NCBI GenBank assembly: GCA_004794655.1
Contig: SMMW01000618.1
Span: forward strand, 682,001-746,000
Origin: Marisa cornuarietis
Lineage: Eukaryota > Mollusca > Gastropoda > Architaenioglossa > Ampullariidae
DNA length: 64,000 nt
Direction of reading: 5' to 3'
Shown: one piece after another, positions 1-11,534 of the stretch
Position numbering within the stretch: the stretch's first letter is position 1
How the letters are laid out: each line of letters starts with the position of its first letter
The notes under the pieces: model-generated
The model's database searches: none
What the model saw: the letters and a program-made list of their open reading frames with translations, nothing else
What the model was told of the DNA's origin: nothing
Translations under genes and position numbers: made by a program

Positions 1-654
1 AACCCTAAACCTCTCCTGGCCTCTGACGGCGTAAACGTCCTCCTAAAAAGGAATGGCTCAAAAGTGATCCCTTTACAGCAATTCATGCAGTGTGCTTTTA
101 TTCAGCTAACGTTCTATCAACCAGGGGAAACTAAATTGAAACCCTCTTGTTACGATCGTCTCGCGCTACAGTTTCTTTTCAATTAGAGTTACTGAGAGTC
201 GTGTCCAGAAACAGGGAGAGTCGGCTCCTCGTGTCTTGCCGCCTGTGTACACACTTCTCCACTCTCTCCTCCTCTCCAGAACGATCTGTTTACGGAGCCA
301 TAACTCCAGTCGCTCCTTTTACAGTCAAAATGGCGCCATGGCAGCGCCCTGCTGTGCTGCTTGCCACAAATGTTTTACCACCGCTCTTCGCATTCACCTT
401 TCGACAGGCAAGCATATAAGACGAGAGGCCACTCCCTGGGAGGGAAAAAGGTGGACGCTGACCATCATGTTATCTCCGCTAGAGGTGGTTCAGCAAAGTC
501 GTTAGTCCTTATTAATGTTTGGTAAAAAAAAACAAAAAAAACAGCAAAGATGTTTTCAGTTGAAAACCCTAGATAAGCTACATGAAATATTATAACTTTT
601 TTTAATGTCACACGCATGAAATATGCATCATTCATTCATTCGTTCGTTCCTTGA
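1..654. other. Non-coding stretch, left edge
   Basis: No gene is recognised. The window opens with a single AACCCTAAACC, which is one and a half telomere-like units and too short to mean anything. A short A-rich run lies near 526-542. ATTC/TTCG repeats at about 629-650 abut the 3' end of the LINE copy that follows, and on the minus strand they form its simple-sequence tail. Confidence 0.5.
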
Positions 655-2735
655 CTGGTACCGGTCGTTGTGGGGAAGGGGGATGACGTGGATAGCCCCG
701 GCAGCTGACAACGCCCGCCACTCACACCTGCCTTTGGCGATGGTGAACAGGTCTTGATTTAGACTATCAGCTCACTCCACGCTCGTAAGCCAGTTCTTCC
801 CCTCGCCACCGCCGCCTCGATCACCCTCCAAGGTACTTCGAAGGACAGTCTTCGACAGTCGTTTCGGATCTCGTGGCCATACCAATCAAGTTTGACTGTT
901 GAGTGTGGCAACCACACTTTCTACAAAGTCATCAGGTTTACTTGTTATCGGATGTTTACATTCTCCTCTCCGTTTCGATAAGCAGAATCCACATTTCATA
1001 ACAATAATGCAGGATCGGACTTGCGGGTAACTGTGGTGGCGCTGCTGTCTTTGGCGAGGGTGGCTCACAAGTACGTAAAATTGTTTACCTCTTCGAGCTG
1101 TGCTACGACCATACAGATACATGTTTTGCTAATTTCCAATCACCATTACTTTACTCTTGTCAGTGCTGGTCTCTGTTCCGTATGCATTGGAACTGTGAGC
1201 TTCTTGGTAAGGTTTTGCAGTTCTCCATTACCGCCTGCTATTAGATCAATGTTGTCTGCAAAAAGCATCCCCCGCTTGGAACAGCTCAGCTAAGACGTTG
1301 TCAACGCCAAGTATCTTCTCCTCCCTTTAGACCTCGTACCACTCTTTTGACCTCTTCCCGTAGGACTGGTTGTTTCAAATGAAGCTAGAGTCTTTTTCTG
1401 GTACAAGTGGCATAGCTCCTTGCAGTATTCTGTCTAGCTGTTGAGTATAGAAGTGGTTTCTGTGAGAAGGCAGCCACAGGTATCTGAAGTCTTCTTTTTA
1501 CCTGTCTTGGTGATGTCCTCGAGTAATTTGTAATCCTTTTTGCTGTCACCCCGTGCCATTCCATTTTTATAGTCTGTCATTAGCTCTTGATCTAGTTCTC
1601 CCTAAATCTCTTCATCCCTTTTTGAAGCCACAATGCAGTTCATTGTATTTGGAAGCTGCTTTAGGCTTGCTTATCCTTTCTTTCTTCAACATCATTCTTC
1701 GGTCTCATACCTCTAGGATGTTCGTAACTCAAGGTATTTTTCTTCTTCCTCTGACAGTCTAGCACTTCCTGGGCTGTTGACAGTGGAACCCCTTTGATGT
1801 TTCCACATCACAGTCCACAAAGTTCGGTGTGACAAATTTACCTCCAACATTTAGGTTTTTCAACTTCTCAAAATGAAAGCATAATCCGGGTATGTTTGAG
1901 AAGCGTTGCGTCCTCAGCATCAGCTTTAGATACTTAAATAAGGTCATCATTGCTGCCTATGTCAGCGCCTGGATATGTCCTCGTCTTGGCCTTGTTGATG
2001 CTGAACTTGAAGCTTCAATCCAGCAGGATGAAACCGATTTTGCTATGGACCAGCGAATTTGGCAAGTGACAAGTTCTTTTGGGAATGTAGGGTGAGATAG
2101 CTCTTAGCAAACACTGGAAGTATAAGTCCCCTGCCCTTTGACTCACGCAGGCCAAATTTACCCACCTTCCCTGCACATTGCTCTCATTGCTGATGGGAGT
2201 CTGGGCCGACATTGTCAATTCAGTCACAACAAGGATGTCTTTTTTTCGGTATTCCTTTATAATCTTGCCTAGCGTTTGGTAAAACTATTCCACTTTGCTG
2301 TTTTCGTGCGTGCTCGTCGAAGCATGTACTTGGACAACGGAGACATTGTGAGGCCTGGCAGAGATTGCTGTACATGGGCTTACAGCTGATGACGGCTTAG
2401 ACCACTTCCCTATGTTTGAGGAAGCTGACACCATGCTCATGTCTGACATCTTCTCCCCCCTCACAACACTGTACCAGAGCTTATGACCCTCCAGTCAGTT
2501 GCTGTCTCCCCAAAATCTGGCCTCCTGACTTCTGCCAGTCCCACAACGTCCCACTATTTCCGTTCTAGCTCATGGGTGAGTTGTTTCCCTTTATCGCACT
2601 GGTGTAATGTGCAGATGTTCAATGTATCAATGGGTGTTCTTTCTCTCAAATTTATATTTGTTTTGGTCCCAGTAGCACTTTCTTGCTATCCCCAGCCTGG
2701 AGTCTTCCAGGCTTCAACCGATCAGGCATGATGTT
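655..2735 (-). mobile_element. Degraded non-LTR retrotransposon (LINE), long copy 1, APE-endonuclease type
   Basis: Read on the minus strand, this is one ordered but frameshifted and stop-ridden LINE ORF2. Near 2700-2400 lies the endonuclease start, including the residues TLNICTLHQCDKGKQLTHEL and WDVVGLAEVR. At 2400-2010 follow the middle and end of the endonuclease (VVQVHASTSTHE, KKDILVV, NLACVSQ). The linker occupies about 2000-1500 (GGKFVTPNFVDCDVETS). Next comes the start of the reverse transcriptase, with a decayed SLKGGKSPGVDN-type motif at about 1345-1295. This is joined directly to the palm motif as LFADNIDLIAGG (1290-1190), so the RT core between them is missing. The C-terminal region and 3' UTR (about 900-680) match the other copies here at 4985, 25690 and 46075. 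The family is an APE-endonuclease LINE resembling animal RTE/CR1-type elements; the clade is not resolved. It is a dead copy, and the FADD motif itself has mutated to FADN. Confidence 0.85.
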
Positions 2736-2904
2736 TCTGAACAAATCATGATACTTCAGAATGCTGAACCTTCGACTAAACTTGTGGGGAATATCAAATT
2801 AACGTGTGGGGAATATAAGCATCTCTAACGCTTGCAAAATATTTACATTGTAACATATAATGAATTTCATCTTAGTTGTAGAAAACTGCATAACCTCTCA
2901 TCAT

Positions 2905-3470
2905 ATGATCATTTCATTCATTTCATTCCAAAGCTGAGGGGGCAATTCCAGTCATAGGGGAGATACCATGGAGCGCAGCAGTGGTGAGCTCACGCTAACA
3001 GGGTCGGTCTTCCGCCCGCATGAGAAGGTCCCCCCCCCCCCAGTAAACAGCTGGTCCACTTCTTCATGTTAGTCACCCAGCTTTTCTTGTTTGCCCCAGC
3101 GTCGACCGCCTTCAACGTAACCTTGGAGGACCGTCTTCTGCAAGGTGTCAGATCGGACGACATTACCGAACCACTTCAGTTTCTATTGCTTGACGGTAGC
3201 AAACACAGATCCTGGGGATCCAGCAAGCAGGTGACTAGGATGCCTACGAAGTCACTCGTCTTTTTCTAATTGTAGGAGATTTGGATGAGTCTTCTGAAGG
3301 ATTTCATCTCCCACGTTTGGATCCGATGATCTTGTTCTGCAAGCAAAGCTACCGTCTCACAGCCGTATAGCATGATTTGCACAGCGAGAGACATGTAGAG
3401 CCTGAATTTGGACAGATATTTGCAATCATTACTGTCTGAATAGGCATATTATGATTTAAGTTTCTAAAGT
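2905..3470 (-). mobile_element. LINE 3' fragment, second family (RT C-terminus and tail)
   Basis: On the minus strand, 3440-3060 translates in pieces to a LINE ORF2 C-terminus: LYMSLAVQIMLYGCET, then AEQDHRIQTWEMKSFRRLIQ, then KLKWFGNVVRSDTLQKTVLQ and EGGRRWGKQ. After a frameshift at a C-run (3031-3041) it continues as AEDRPC followed by REL and TTAALHG. These correspond to the usual YGCETW, KxKWFGH, LQGTxEGGRRRGRQ and AEDRPxWRxL blocks. The element ends in GAATGAAAT-type repeats, seen on the plus strand as CATTTCATTCATTTCATT at about 2910-2930. Sequence divergence from the copy at 655-2735 suggests a different family. The 5' part is truncated, as is common in LINEs. Confidence 0.75.
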
Positions 3471-4984
3471 GAATCAAATTAATGAGTATGTAACAGTTCA
3501 ACAAAACAGATACTGTTCAGAATAAAAACCTTCTTAGTAATTGTAATAAACATCGAATGTTTTAAAGTCAGTGCTTTATTTGTTTTTGATACGGTATGAC
3601 AAGGAAACGACGTAGGCTATAAGAGATTTGGTTTTTCAAAGAAGTCATCTCTCTGCTCTCCAATGGAGTTGTTTGTCAGGCGTGTCAGCCATGGCCCAAC
3701 AGAAGATCTCTGTGTCAGCCATTGCCCAACAACAAATTCAAGTGTCTTGCATGGGTACATGCCTTTTTTATGAAAAAGTGTTTCGTCAGCAACCGTGTGT
3801 TCTTATGAGCAGCGAATGATAATTTCTTTGTAAGTCTACCATTACAATGCATTGTCTAGCGGCTTTAGCGAAAGTCAACATAAGTGGTTCAGTCTGTCTA
3901 CAACACGTTAAGTGGAAGTACAGACCCTCCCCTTTTCCCGCCAAAACCTTCATAACATCAAGTACCCATTACTACTGGACAGTTGTTGGGTGGGGTGGGG
4001 AGGAATAGGACGAAACTTAAGCATCCTTCTGCTCCATAATACAGCACATTAACCACCGGGGGCTCTTGTAAAATTAATTGTGGAAAAATACCCACGTGGA
4101 AAATGTTGTAAACCATTAGTGCATATGTTTCATAAGATTAGCTTCATCTCCGCTCAGGCCTTACAGTTCTAACACGCCCTGTACTCTGTATATTGCACAC
4201 AAAACGGGACCTGAGATAAAGTTACTTCCGCTTCATTACGACGGCCACAGGCAAGTGGATAACGAATGGCCCAGAGAACTCCGTGTTAATATTACCAGAG
4301 GTTTCCGATTCTTTAGAAAACCCTGGTTGCAGCAGTTTCCACATCCGTGCTATCATGGCATCGATAATACTATTCATTAACAGAAAGCATGGGAATGCGC
4401 CCAATCACGATATCGGAAAGAGGTGGAGAGAAAGGGAAAAAGATTCTTGCGGAACAAGACTAGCCGACAAGAGTTTAGTTCTAAGACTACTAAGCCACTA
4501 CTCTAGCCAGCAAATCTCACTTTGATCGTCAAATAGCAGGAAGCTTTCAGGATTAACATATTTACCAGTCACTTTGTCAAGTGGCCCTGAAAACCGTCTA
4601 GAAGCGCAATGTTGTTGACTATGATTTTGGTCAACAATTAATCAGAGAAAAGACCAGTACAATTGTGGTCAAGCTCTTGGTAAAAAAAAAATTCTGAAAA
4701 ATTCTTTCTCTATATAACGAAGAAGCACCTACAGCTGCACTAGTCAAGCATGATCTGAACAACATTTAGTCATGGCTGAATATGATATGAATATGGCAGC
4801 GGTGAAGACGTTACCAGGACGACCGAAAGTTTGTTCTACTTTACCCAGGACAGACCGATGAGAAGATATTTGCTTTATATTGTGAACGTGATTTTTTTTA
4901 AGGAAGTGTCATAGTTTGGATGTACAATAATTGTCAGTAACTCCACATCCAGATTTCAACCATAATTTATAATCAGCAGCAGCA
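3471..4984. other. Non-coding stretch
   Basis: Apart from the 30-bp duplication at 3682-3741, I see no gene and no recognisable repeat. Frames are short and composition is ordinary. A short (AGC)n run at 4975-4989 forms the tail of the LINE fragment that follows. Confidence 0.45.
3682..3741. repeat. Two-copy 30-bp tandem duplication
   Basis: Two consecutive 30-bp units, each starting GTGTCAGCCATKGCCCAACA, occupy 3682-3711 and 3712-3741 and differ at a few positions in the second half. This is a small local duplication without evident function. Confidence 0.7.
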
Positions 4985-5605
4985 GCAGCCCTTGAATGGT
5001 ACCGGTTTTTGCTGGTATTAGGGTATTTGTCGTCGGGAAGTGGATTAGGAGGGGGAGGAAAGGATCGGACAATCAGCGGTTGGCACGAGGCTTGTCTGGA
5101 GTGGCAATAATCAAGCCCTATGTGGTATGGCAGACCATTATTTCATGTTTGCCAGCCAATTTTATTTCTTGTCTACCACCCTTCAGTTGTTCCTGCAGGA
5201 CGGTCTTAGAAAGTGTTACATGGTCTAACCGTTATGCCGACTATGAGGAACTTGTACAATCGGTACTTAGTAGCAAACCTGATCCTATTGCTGCGAAATA
5301 TTCTGTTTACCCTGCCCACTCCTGCTACAGTTTCTATCGTCCAGCTACCATCTTTGCAAAGTTTTTTACAGCTTCAGCTCCTTGAGCTGTACTCTGGTCA
5401 CGCACATCTCAACTTTGCTGTCACCGTCGATGTCAACCACAAGTATCTTCTTGTCAGTCTTCGTCTCCCTTCTGTGTTCACCCGCACTGTCTGTTGGTGA
5501 AGTCTTGGAGTTCGCTCTCTGGCTGCCTGCCATTAGATCGATGTCGTCTGCAAAACGCATTTTGCATCCGGGTCTCTCTCCGATAGACGGTGACTCCATC
5601 ACAGC
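4985..5605 (-). mobile_element. LINE fragment with reverse transcriptase FADD motif (same family as 655-2735)
   Basis: The minus strand from 5602 reads GERPGCKMRFADDIDLMAGS. This contains the catalytic FADD motif of the RT palm with its usual upstream and downstream residues. It continues with a degraded fingers/thumb region, then about 5310-5240 as VNRIFRSNRIRFATKYRLYK, a match to the conserved pre-YGCET block. It then jumps to HVTLSKTVLQ at about 5230-5200 and ends in a 3' UTR containing GGTACC at about 4997-5002. The piece between the YGCET region and HVT is deleted. On the minus strand the copy ends in a (GCT)n tail. The short open frame at 5366-5602 is only the intact remainder of this RT and is not a host gene. 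Confidence 0.8.
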
Positions 5606-6852
5606 TTGTGAAGTCAGGACTTGCTGTATGAAGTCAGGCGAGTGTGTACATCGTCAGAAAGTCCCGCCATAATCGCATACTCGAAACGGATCGCACGCTG
5701 ATCAAATTCATATTTTCGCAATTTATTCTCAGCTCGCACGCCACGCTTGTCCTTATAAGTGGTTGAAACCTGACCTGTGATTTACGTAATTTGAAATGGA
5801 TGCCAAGCTCAGCCATGGAGGATTGGTATAATGGACGGTGACACTGACCTCTCCATTCATACCACTACACTGAGGCACATAATGGACCATCTCTTATATC
5901 TTCTACAGGCGGCAGGGAGCCTGTTTAGCGAGAAACTGGAAGATCAAGGGACAGTGCAGGAATGATGGTGGCGATATGATCAGACTCACTGAAGGATTCC
6001 GAGTGCACGGGAAAAGTACCTAATACGCCCAGACCCATTGTTATGAAGAAAATTGGAAGTTATGTGAGATGCGAGTAGTTTTGTAATAAAGACAGGAAAT
6101 CGTAACTAGTACATTGCTCCTGGTCGTTTGAATGGATTGCAAAATTGCTGCTCCTGCTCTAAACGACCTTGTCAATTCTTTTTTGTGTTTTCCCATTTGT
6201 GTCTGGGCGGTCCTGCGGTGCAATGGCCAAGAGTTTGTCGCCAGTTCGATTTGCTTGCACGTGACTCTAAGGTTTTTCTTCTGTTATAAAATGCTTAGAT
6301 ATTCTATTTCTGTTGCTGTCGTGGACCTAGTTTTCTCTATGTATGTGGCGCATCGGTGCAGAGGTGTGATACAGCCTTAGTTGCCGCCCTGAAGTAAAAG
6401 ACCTTCCCATTTGGTTTTGATAACTTTACTGTCATTTGAGGTATGAAAACTCATCCATAACTTGAGTTTTGCATGCAGTCACACGATCTGTCTAATTCAC
6501 CAGAAAAGCTGTTACACGAGTACGTCAACCGTCGGTTTAAAGTGTTTTTTCCTGTAGGCCTTCTTAACAGCATTCACATTGCTAAACTTTCGACATTACT
6601 GTTACACAAAAACATATTACAATAGTCACATATCTAAAGGTATCTTTCCGGTAAAGACCATTCCCAACCGGACAAAGTACCGAAGCGTCATGACATGAAG
6701 AGCCCCGAAATCCCGAATGTTTGCCTCCAAACTGTCGCTTACTATGATCTTCACACATGTTTGCCGATCTTGGTCAAAACGTTCGATGACAGTCGCTCAC
6801 CTTAACAAAAGCCTCTAACAATTTATAAGGTGACCATTGTTGACCAGCGGAT
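5606..6852. other. Non-coding stretch with a weak tRNA-like patch
   Basis: No gene is recognised. Around 6200-6260 the plus strand carries GGTGCAATGGCC and, 25 bp later, CCAGTTCGATTTGC, a weak A-box/B-box-like pair that may be the remnant of a tRNA-derived SINE. The rest is unremarkable. Confidence 0.35.
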
Positions 6853-6863
6853 CCATCTGAACG

Positions 6864-7137
6864 GTAAAGGTAAGGTAAAGGTCATCCCATAACCTTCTCA
6901 GGTCGTGGGGGAGTGAGGTGTTAGAGACCCCACTTTTCTCGGGGCCAGCTTTTACATGAGGGTGGTGCCAATCTCCTTTCCCTCGCTGCCTTACCTTCCC
7001 CAACCCTCTATGGATTCAGGTACCCATTCCCATTCCTGTGTCGACTGGGGGAAGTATGCTGCTGCGCTTATCGAGAATTGAACCAGCGCGCTCTCGGTTC
7101 GGACGCCAGCGCTCTAACCACTCGGCCATCCGCTTCC
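6864..7137 (-). mobile_element. tRNA-derived SINE with target-site duplication
   Basis: On the minus strand the element begins GGAAGCGGATGGCCGAGTGG. This is the D-arm half of a Ser/Leu-like tRNA and contains an A box TGGCCGAGTGG (7118-7128). A B box of the form GGTTCAATTCT lies about 34 bp further on (7074-7084). These are the two parts of an internal RNA polymerase III promoter. A unique body of about 190 bp follows, and the element ends in an ACCTTTACCTTACC simple tail (about 6864-6882). The 11-bp direct repeat CCATCTGAACG flanks it exactly, at 6853-6863 and 7138-7148. That is a target-site duplication and implies insertion by target-primed reverse transcription, recent enough that both copies are still identical. 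The tRNA part has lost clover-leaf pairing, so a functional tRNA gene is unlikely. Confidence 0.88.
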
Positions 7138-7148
7138 CCATCTGAACG

Positions 7149-7576
7149 ACTTACATTTTGTTTCCTTTCACTCCTGCCCTCTGCTCCACAGTCCACGACA
7201 GACAAAAATTTGTATGTCCCAGTACGCTAACCATTTATTCAGATCACGAAAGGGACACATTACAGGCCGTAGGAGCCGAGATCTTAATAAAGTTTATTTC
7301 TCATTTCTCATTCCTTACGCTTTGTTTCCGCGACAAAAAACAAAACATAGTGGAAAGCGAGAGGGGCGGGAGCTGACATGTTTACTAGCGAAACACGATC
7401 AATCTAATTGTTGTTGTTGAATTTCTTTTTAAATTAGTCTTTTTTTTCGAGCACAGATGAAATTTCCAGGGTGACAACGGCCAACGGGGATTTTGCGTAA
7501 CACGAGCTCGCGCATGTAGCCTGTGTAGAAGGCACTGGGGAAGGTCAGCCTAACTTTTAAAACTTGAGCTCCAAAG
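7149..7576. other. Non-coding stretch
   Basis: This stretch lies between the SINE and the minisatellite. I see no gene or repeat, only short T-rich runs near 7425-7450. Confidence 0.45.
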
Positions 7577-8096
7577 TTGACCACCTGCAATCTTGACATG
7601 AATACGTAACCTGCAAACTCGACATGAATACGTAACCTGCAATATCGACATTAATACGTAACCTGCAATCTTGACATGGATACGTAACCTGCAAACTCGA
7701 CATGAATGCGTAACCTGCAATCTTGACATGAATACGTAACCTGCAATCTCGACATGAATACGTAGCCTGCAATCTTGACATGGATACGTAACCTACAAAC
7801 TCGACATGAATACGTAACCTGCAATCTCGACATGAATACGTAGCCTGCAATCTTGACATGAATACGTAACCTGCAAACTCGACATGAATACGTAGCCTGC
7901 AATCTTGACATAAATACGTAACCTGCAAACTTGACATGGATACGTAACCTGCAAACTCGACATGAATACGTAGCCTGCAATCTTGACATAAATACGTAAC
8001 CTGCACTCTTTGACATAAATACGTAACCTGCAATCTCGACGTGAATACGTAACCTGCAATCTTGAACATGAATACGTAACCTGCAATCTTGACATG
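7577..8096. repeat. 26-bp minisatellite, about 20 copies
   Basis: The unit, CCTGCAATCTTGACATGAAT plus ACGTAA, is repeated about 20 times head to tail. Copies differ at a few positions (AATCT versus AAACT; CGACATG versus TGACATG; AATACG versus GATACG). Two units near 8005-8060 carry single-base insertions. Because 26 is not a multiple of three and the unit has no stop on the minus strand, all three minus frames stay open (7557-8141, 7651-8151, 7793-8095). They read variants of one 26-residue peptide containing GYVFMSRLQVTYSC and DCRLRIHV. I see no splice or start context that would make this a gene. It is not a CRISPR array, since there are no spacers and the host is a eukaryote. Confidence 0.93.
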
Positions 8097-9584
8097 CTGT
8101 CTCAAAGTGCAAGTGTTGTTGAACGTGTGCATCATGACCATTCTTACTCAACTCACCCTTTCAAAAATGACCTACACCTTCAAACACATCTGAATTCGCT
8201 TGAACTATTCTTGGCACACAGCAGCATCTTTTCCAACTTTTTGCATCCTTGTGTTGGTTGTCCTTAATTTCTGTAATTTATTCCGCTACTCAACCTGACC
8301 GACTTGGATCGGAAAAAGAAATGACACTTAGATATCTTACCTCTAGCAACACTTGATGCTCTATCTTGACTCGAACTATTTCAGATATCGCCAGGTCTAG
8401 AGTCGATTGTCTTAAGCCGCTAGAAATTTGGTTTCGATTTGCTTGCGTATGTCATTTGTTTTTATTCTGTTCTCAGATGATTAGATATCATACTTCTGCT
8501 GACGACAGTTGCTCAAGTTTACAAGGACAGTATTAATGAGGTATGACTGGTGCTTAAAGGGTTTTTTTTTTAACCGCATTCTCTCACCACTTCCTTGTTA
8601 CATTATGGGCAAAACACTGTCTTCGAATGGCATTCTGTGTTTTCAATCAAAATTTAATATTTGTAAGAATGGGCAAGTTTCAGTAACACGGAAATATGTT
8701 CCTTCGACTCGCTTCTTCTTACACGAAAATTTCTTCTGAACCTTACATGAGATGAATGGAAGATCAGGATTCTGTACTAAGTTACATCTTACTGTTTTAA
8801 ATTTGAAAATAATATTTTTTTAAGATAGCGGTAACTTATCTTTCGTTCCTGAAAGACGGACGGACGGACGGACGGACAGATAGATTCTTCTGCATGTAAT
8901 TTTAAACTTTTTATGTTTTTTACGCATACCTGGTCACCGCATGAAGAGGACTGCGTCTACATTTATCTTTCGGTTCAGAACCATTTTTATTTCTGTATGC
9001 GGGTTAATCTTCATGTCTAGACGAAAATAAATCACTGTTTCTTGCAGAGTGAAAGACTACCACGACATAAAAGAGAAGTTTATTTGTGTCTGGACTAAAT
9101 GACCGAGTGCTTCGAGTTCATTCTTCGTAACTTAAGTAGCCACCATCATCGGGTTTTCTATAGCATTTCCTGTGACCTACTGTTTAGATCTCAGGTGCAC
9201 AATCTCCTCCTACCTTTAGAACACACTAAACAAACACCCGGCTGTTGTCATCTGACATTTTTCTGCTTTATAATCATACAGGGCTAATTAGATCGAATTT
9301 TCCTGTATGAAAACAAATAGTCCAGTGATCTTTCAGCCTATAACATAACTCCACAGTCTCATGTTTCTCACTTTTCCTGTCCAATGCAAACAACACCTGA
9401 GATTTTTGTGATCATTCAAATGATGACTCATTACAAAGCGTTGGTACATAACTGAATTTGACAGCTTTGTAGCATCGTCTGTTTTATCTGTGAGTGATGT
9501 TTACAGGTTCTTTAACGTCGATAAGCTCTAAAATTTATATCATGGAGCACTAAAAAATCGTAAAGCTTTAATCAAGCTGTTTTT
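8097..9584. other. Non-coding stretch with (GACG)n
   Basis: No gene is seen. A short (GACG)n tract lies at 8855-8878, and several T-runs occur (8566-8575, 8813-8821). The rest has no recognised repeat. Confidence 0.45.
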
Positions 9585-9635
<51 letters not shown>

Positions 9636-9653
9636 TGCACCAGCAGCAGCAGC
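9585..9653. repeat. (ATC)17 followed by (CAG)n
   Basis: A perfect ATC run at 9585-9635 is followed after a few bases by CAGCAGCAGCAG. The same order of ATC then AGC recurs at 11450 and 49111. Confidence 0.95.
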
Positions 9654-10174
9654 GTCTTCGTCGTCATCCAGGTGAACATTAACGGTGTTATTTTCAATCT
9701 CATCTTGCGGGAAGTAAAAGCTACTGTTGTAGCCGTTAGTCTGAACGAGGTCAGTGTGGATATCCTTATGTTAAAAAAATTAAAAAAACACATTTTTATT
9801 CGAATTAGCTAGTGCTGTCGAAAAAACGAAGTTGTCAATCACAGTGAGACTATTCCGATTATACAGCTTATATTTGCATAAAACTGCTGTGTCTCTGGTC
9901 CACCGGAACAAACTCGACCAACAACTGTGATTGTCACAAAAGACTAGGCTAAACTCGGTTAAGAAGTCAGTATGTGTAAGCTCTTTTAGAATGATAGAAA
10001 AGTCATCACCTGGAAGAAAGAAGGAATAACAAAACTTTTTAAAACCAGATGTTTATTTATTGCAATGTCGTTTTGCTATTGGGACTTTCTTCATAGTCTG
10101 CAGTCAGCTTACTTTTATAAGTATGTGTAAACATAAATGACAAACCTGTCCAAAAAAGAGAACTTCCTAGGCAA

Positions 10175-10177
<3 letters not shown>

Positions 10178-10245
<68 letters not shown>
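10178..10245. repeat. (CA)34 microsatellite
   Basis: An uninterrupted CA dinucleotide run. The Cys-Val reading frame on the minus strand is an artefact of it. Confidence 0.97.
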
Positions 10246-10247
<2 letters not shown>

Positions 10248-10407
10248 TAAGGAAAACAACTCTGCTTGAGAGGATGAAAGTAGCCTGTTTGTCACCCCTT
10301 ACAACTTACATAATTAATCGTGGGCCTGTTATGGTCGTCAGAGACCCGAATGATAACAAAGAGGGACAGCAGCTTTTGCATCCTCCTTTTCAGCGTGAAG
10401 AACTACA

Positions 10408-10605
10408 TCAGCTACCGGCTACGCACGAGGCCTTTGGTTTGAATGCAAGCCATCCATTACTGACAAAGCGCCTCAACAAGTCCTCGTCCCTAAGAAACAG
10501 ATCGATGACTTGCACGGTGCCATCCTTCAGACGCATGTGTTTAGTCAAAAAGCAATCTTTCCTGGCTGTCAGCTTGTTCAAACTTCCCAAAAAAGAAGCA
10601 ATACA
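10408..10605 (-). CDS. Possible terminal exon of an unidentified gene
   Basis: On the minus strand, a pyrimidine-containing stretch ending in CGTGTCTAG (10614-10606) could be a 3' splice site. After it, 65 codons stay open to a TGA at 10408-10410. The peptide begins CIASFLGSLNKLTARKD, continues KHMRLKDGTVQVIDLFLRDE and ends with FVSNGWLAFKPK a little before the stop. The balanced charge, the hydrophobic pattern and the absence of simple sequence look more protein-like than the other short frames here. The order DGTVQVIDLFL, then DLLRRFV and GWLAF loosely recalls the C-terminal half of an extended Tudor domain, but I cannot confirm this. No partner exon is visible nearby. It could equally be a chance frame or an exon fossil. 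Confidence 0.28.
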   Translation of the reverse strand, partial: CIASFLGSLNKLTARKDCFLTKHMRLKDGTVQVIDLFLRDEDLLRRFVSNGWLAFKPKASCVAGS

Positions 10606-11449
10606 CTAGACACGAGTAAATAGATGTCACGTAAACAAGCGGGGGGAAAAAAGCAAGCGTTTTGTTTGAAAAGAAGACAAAGAATTGTTTTGTAAAAAGT
10701 TTAGGAAAGCTTTTGATTGGTGTATTTTATCAACTAGCCACGAGAGTAGCACTGAAAAGTGGGAGGGTTTTCTCTAACCGCTTTATTTGTTTATTTTGTA
10801 TTTTTATTTTCTTCCCTGCCGTGTTGCAGCTTTGTTGTCACCGAGAAAGAAATTCACATGTTTCCCTGCAAATATATAAAGAAAAGACAAGACATGTAAA
10901 TAAATATGAATGATATACGATGCTATATTACATCGTTCAATAAATATTAGTTTCATCTATATTTTCGTAGCGGCTTACCAAACAGCCCCAAAAAATCATG
11001 ACAACTGCAAAATAACTTCGAAGAATCATATTTTTCTTGTATTACTTTGAACGCCACTACTATTAATTTCATTTTTATCATCATCATCATCATCGTCGTC
11101 GTCGTCGTCGTTTGCTTTTTCTTTTTCTGTTATTTCTTATTTCTCAGAATTTTGATTTTGACTTCCTGCTCCACGGGATTCACATAATATGTTTGGTGCA
11201 AGGCTGTTGCAGAATACAGCGCCGGTGCCATGTAACCCTCTGCCTCCAAGGAAGGTGAAGCTTGCAGCAGTCTTTCACAAGCAGCTGTGTTAATAAGCAG
11301 TTAAATTCGTCAGCACCCTTCTCTCCTTTCTCACTTCTCCTTCTAGCTGCTTTGTAGTTTTTAGTTATTTTTCCAGCTTTTATCAATGTGCCATGAGCAT
11401 CTTGGTGATGAGACGCACGCTACAAATCATCATCTTCAACATCGTTGTC

Positions 11450-11454
11450 GTCAT

Positions 11455-11498
<44 letters not shown>

Positions 11499-11534
11499 GC
11501 ATCACCATCATCCTCATCATCAGCAGCAGCAGCA
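11450..11534. repeat. Compound (ATC)n(AGC)n repeat
   Basis: The order is ATC, CAC and ATC repeats, then eight AGC units, then ATC and AGC again. Short open frames on both strands here encode runs of Ser, Ala or Met and come from the repeat itself. Confidence 0.93.

Larger units (their letters stand above)
9654..11449. other. Mostly non-coding stretch with triplet runs
   Basis: Apart from the (CA)n tract and the possible exon at 10408-10605, nothing gene-like is seen. A compound (ATC)n(GTC)n run lies at 11077-11111. Poly-A signals occur on the plus strand near 10939 (AATAAA), without an assignable gene. Confidence 0.4.

Noticed and set aside
1..11. Telomere-like AACCCTAAACC at the window start
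   Set aside because: Fewer than two units; no evidence that the window starts at a chromosome end.
7577..8096. CRISPR-like regular spacing
   Set aside because: Units are contiguous without unique spacers, and the DNA is eukaryotic.
7557..8151. Overlapping minus-strand frames of 100-194 codons
   Set aside because: All lie in the 26-bp minisatellite and read the same unit in three frames; no independent evidence for a gene.
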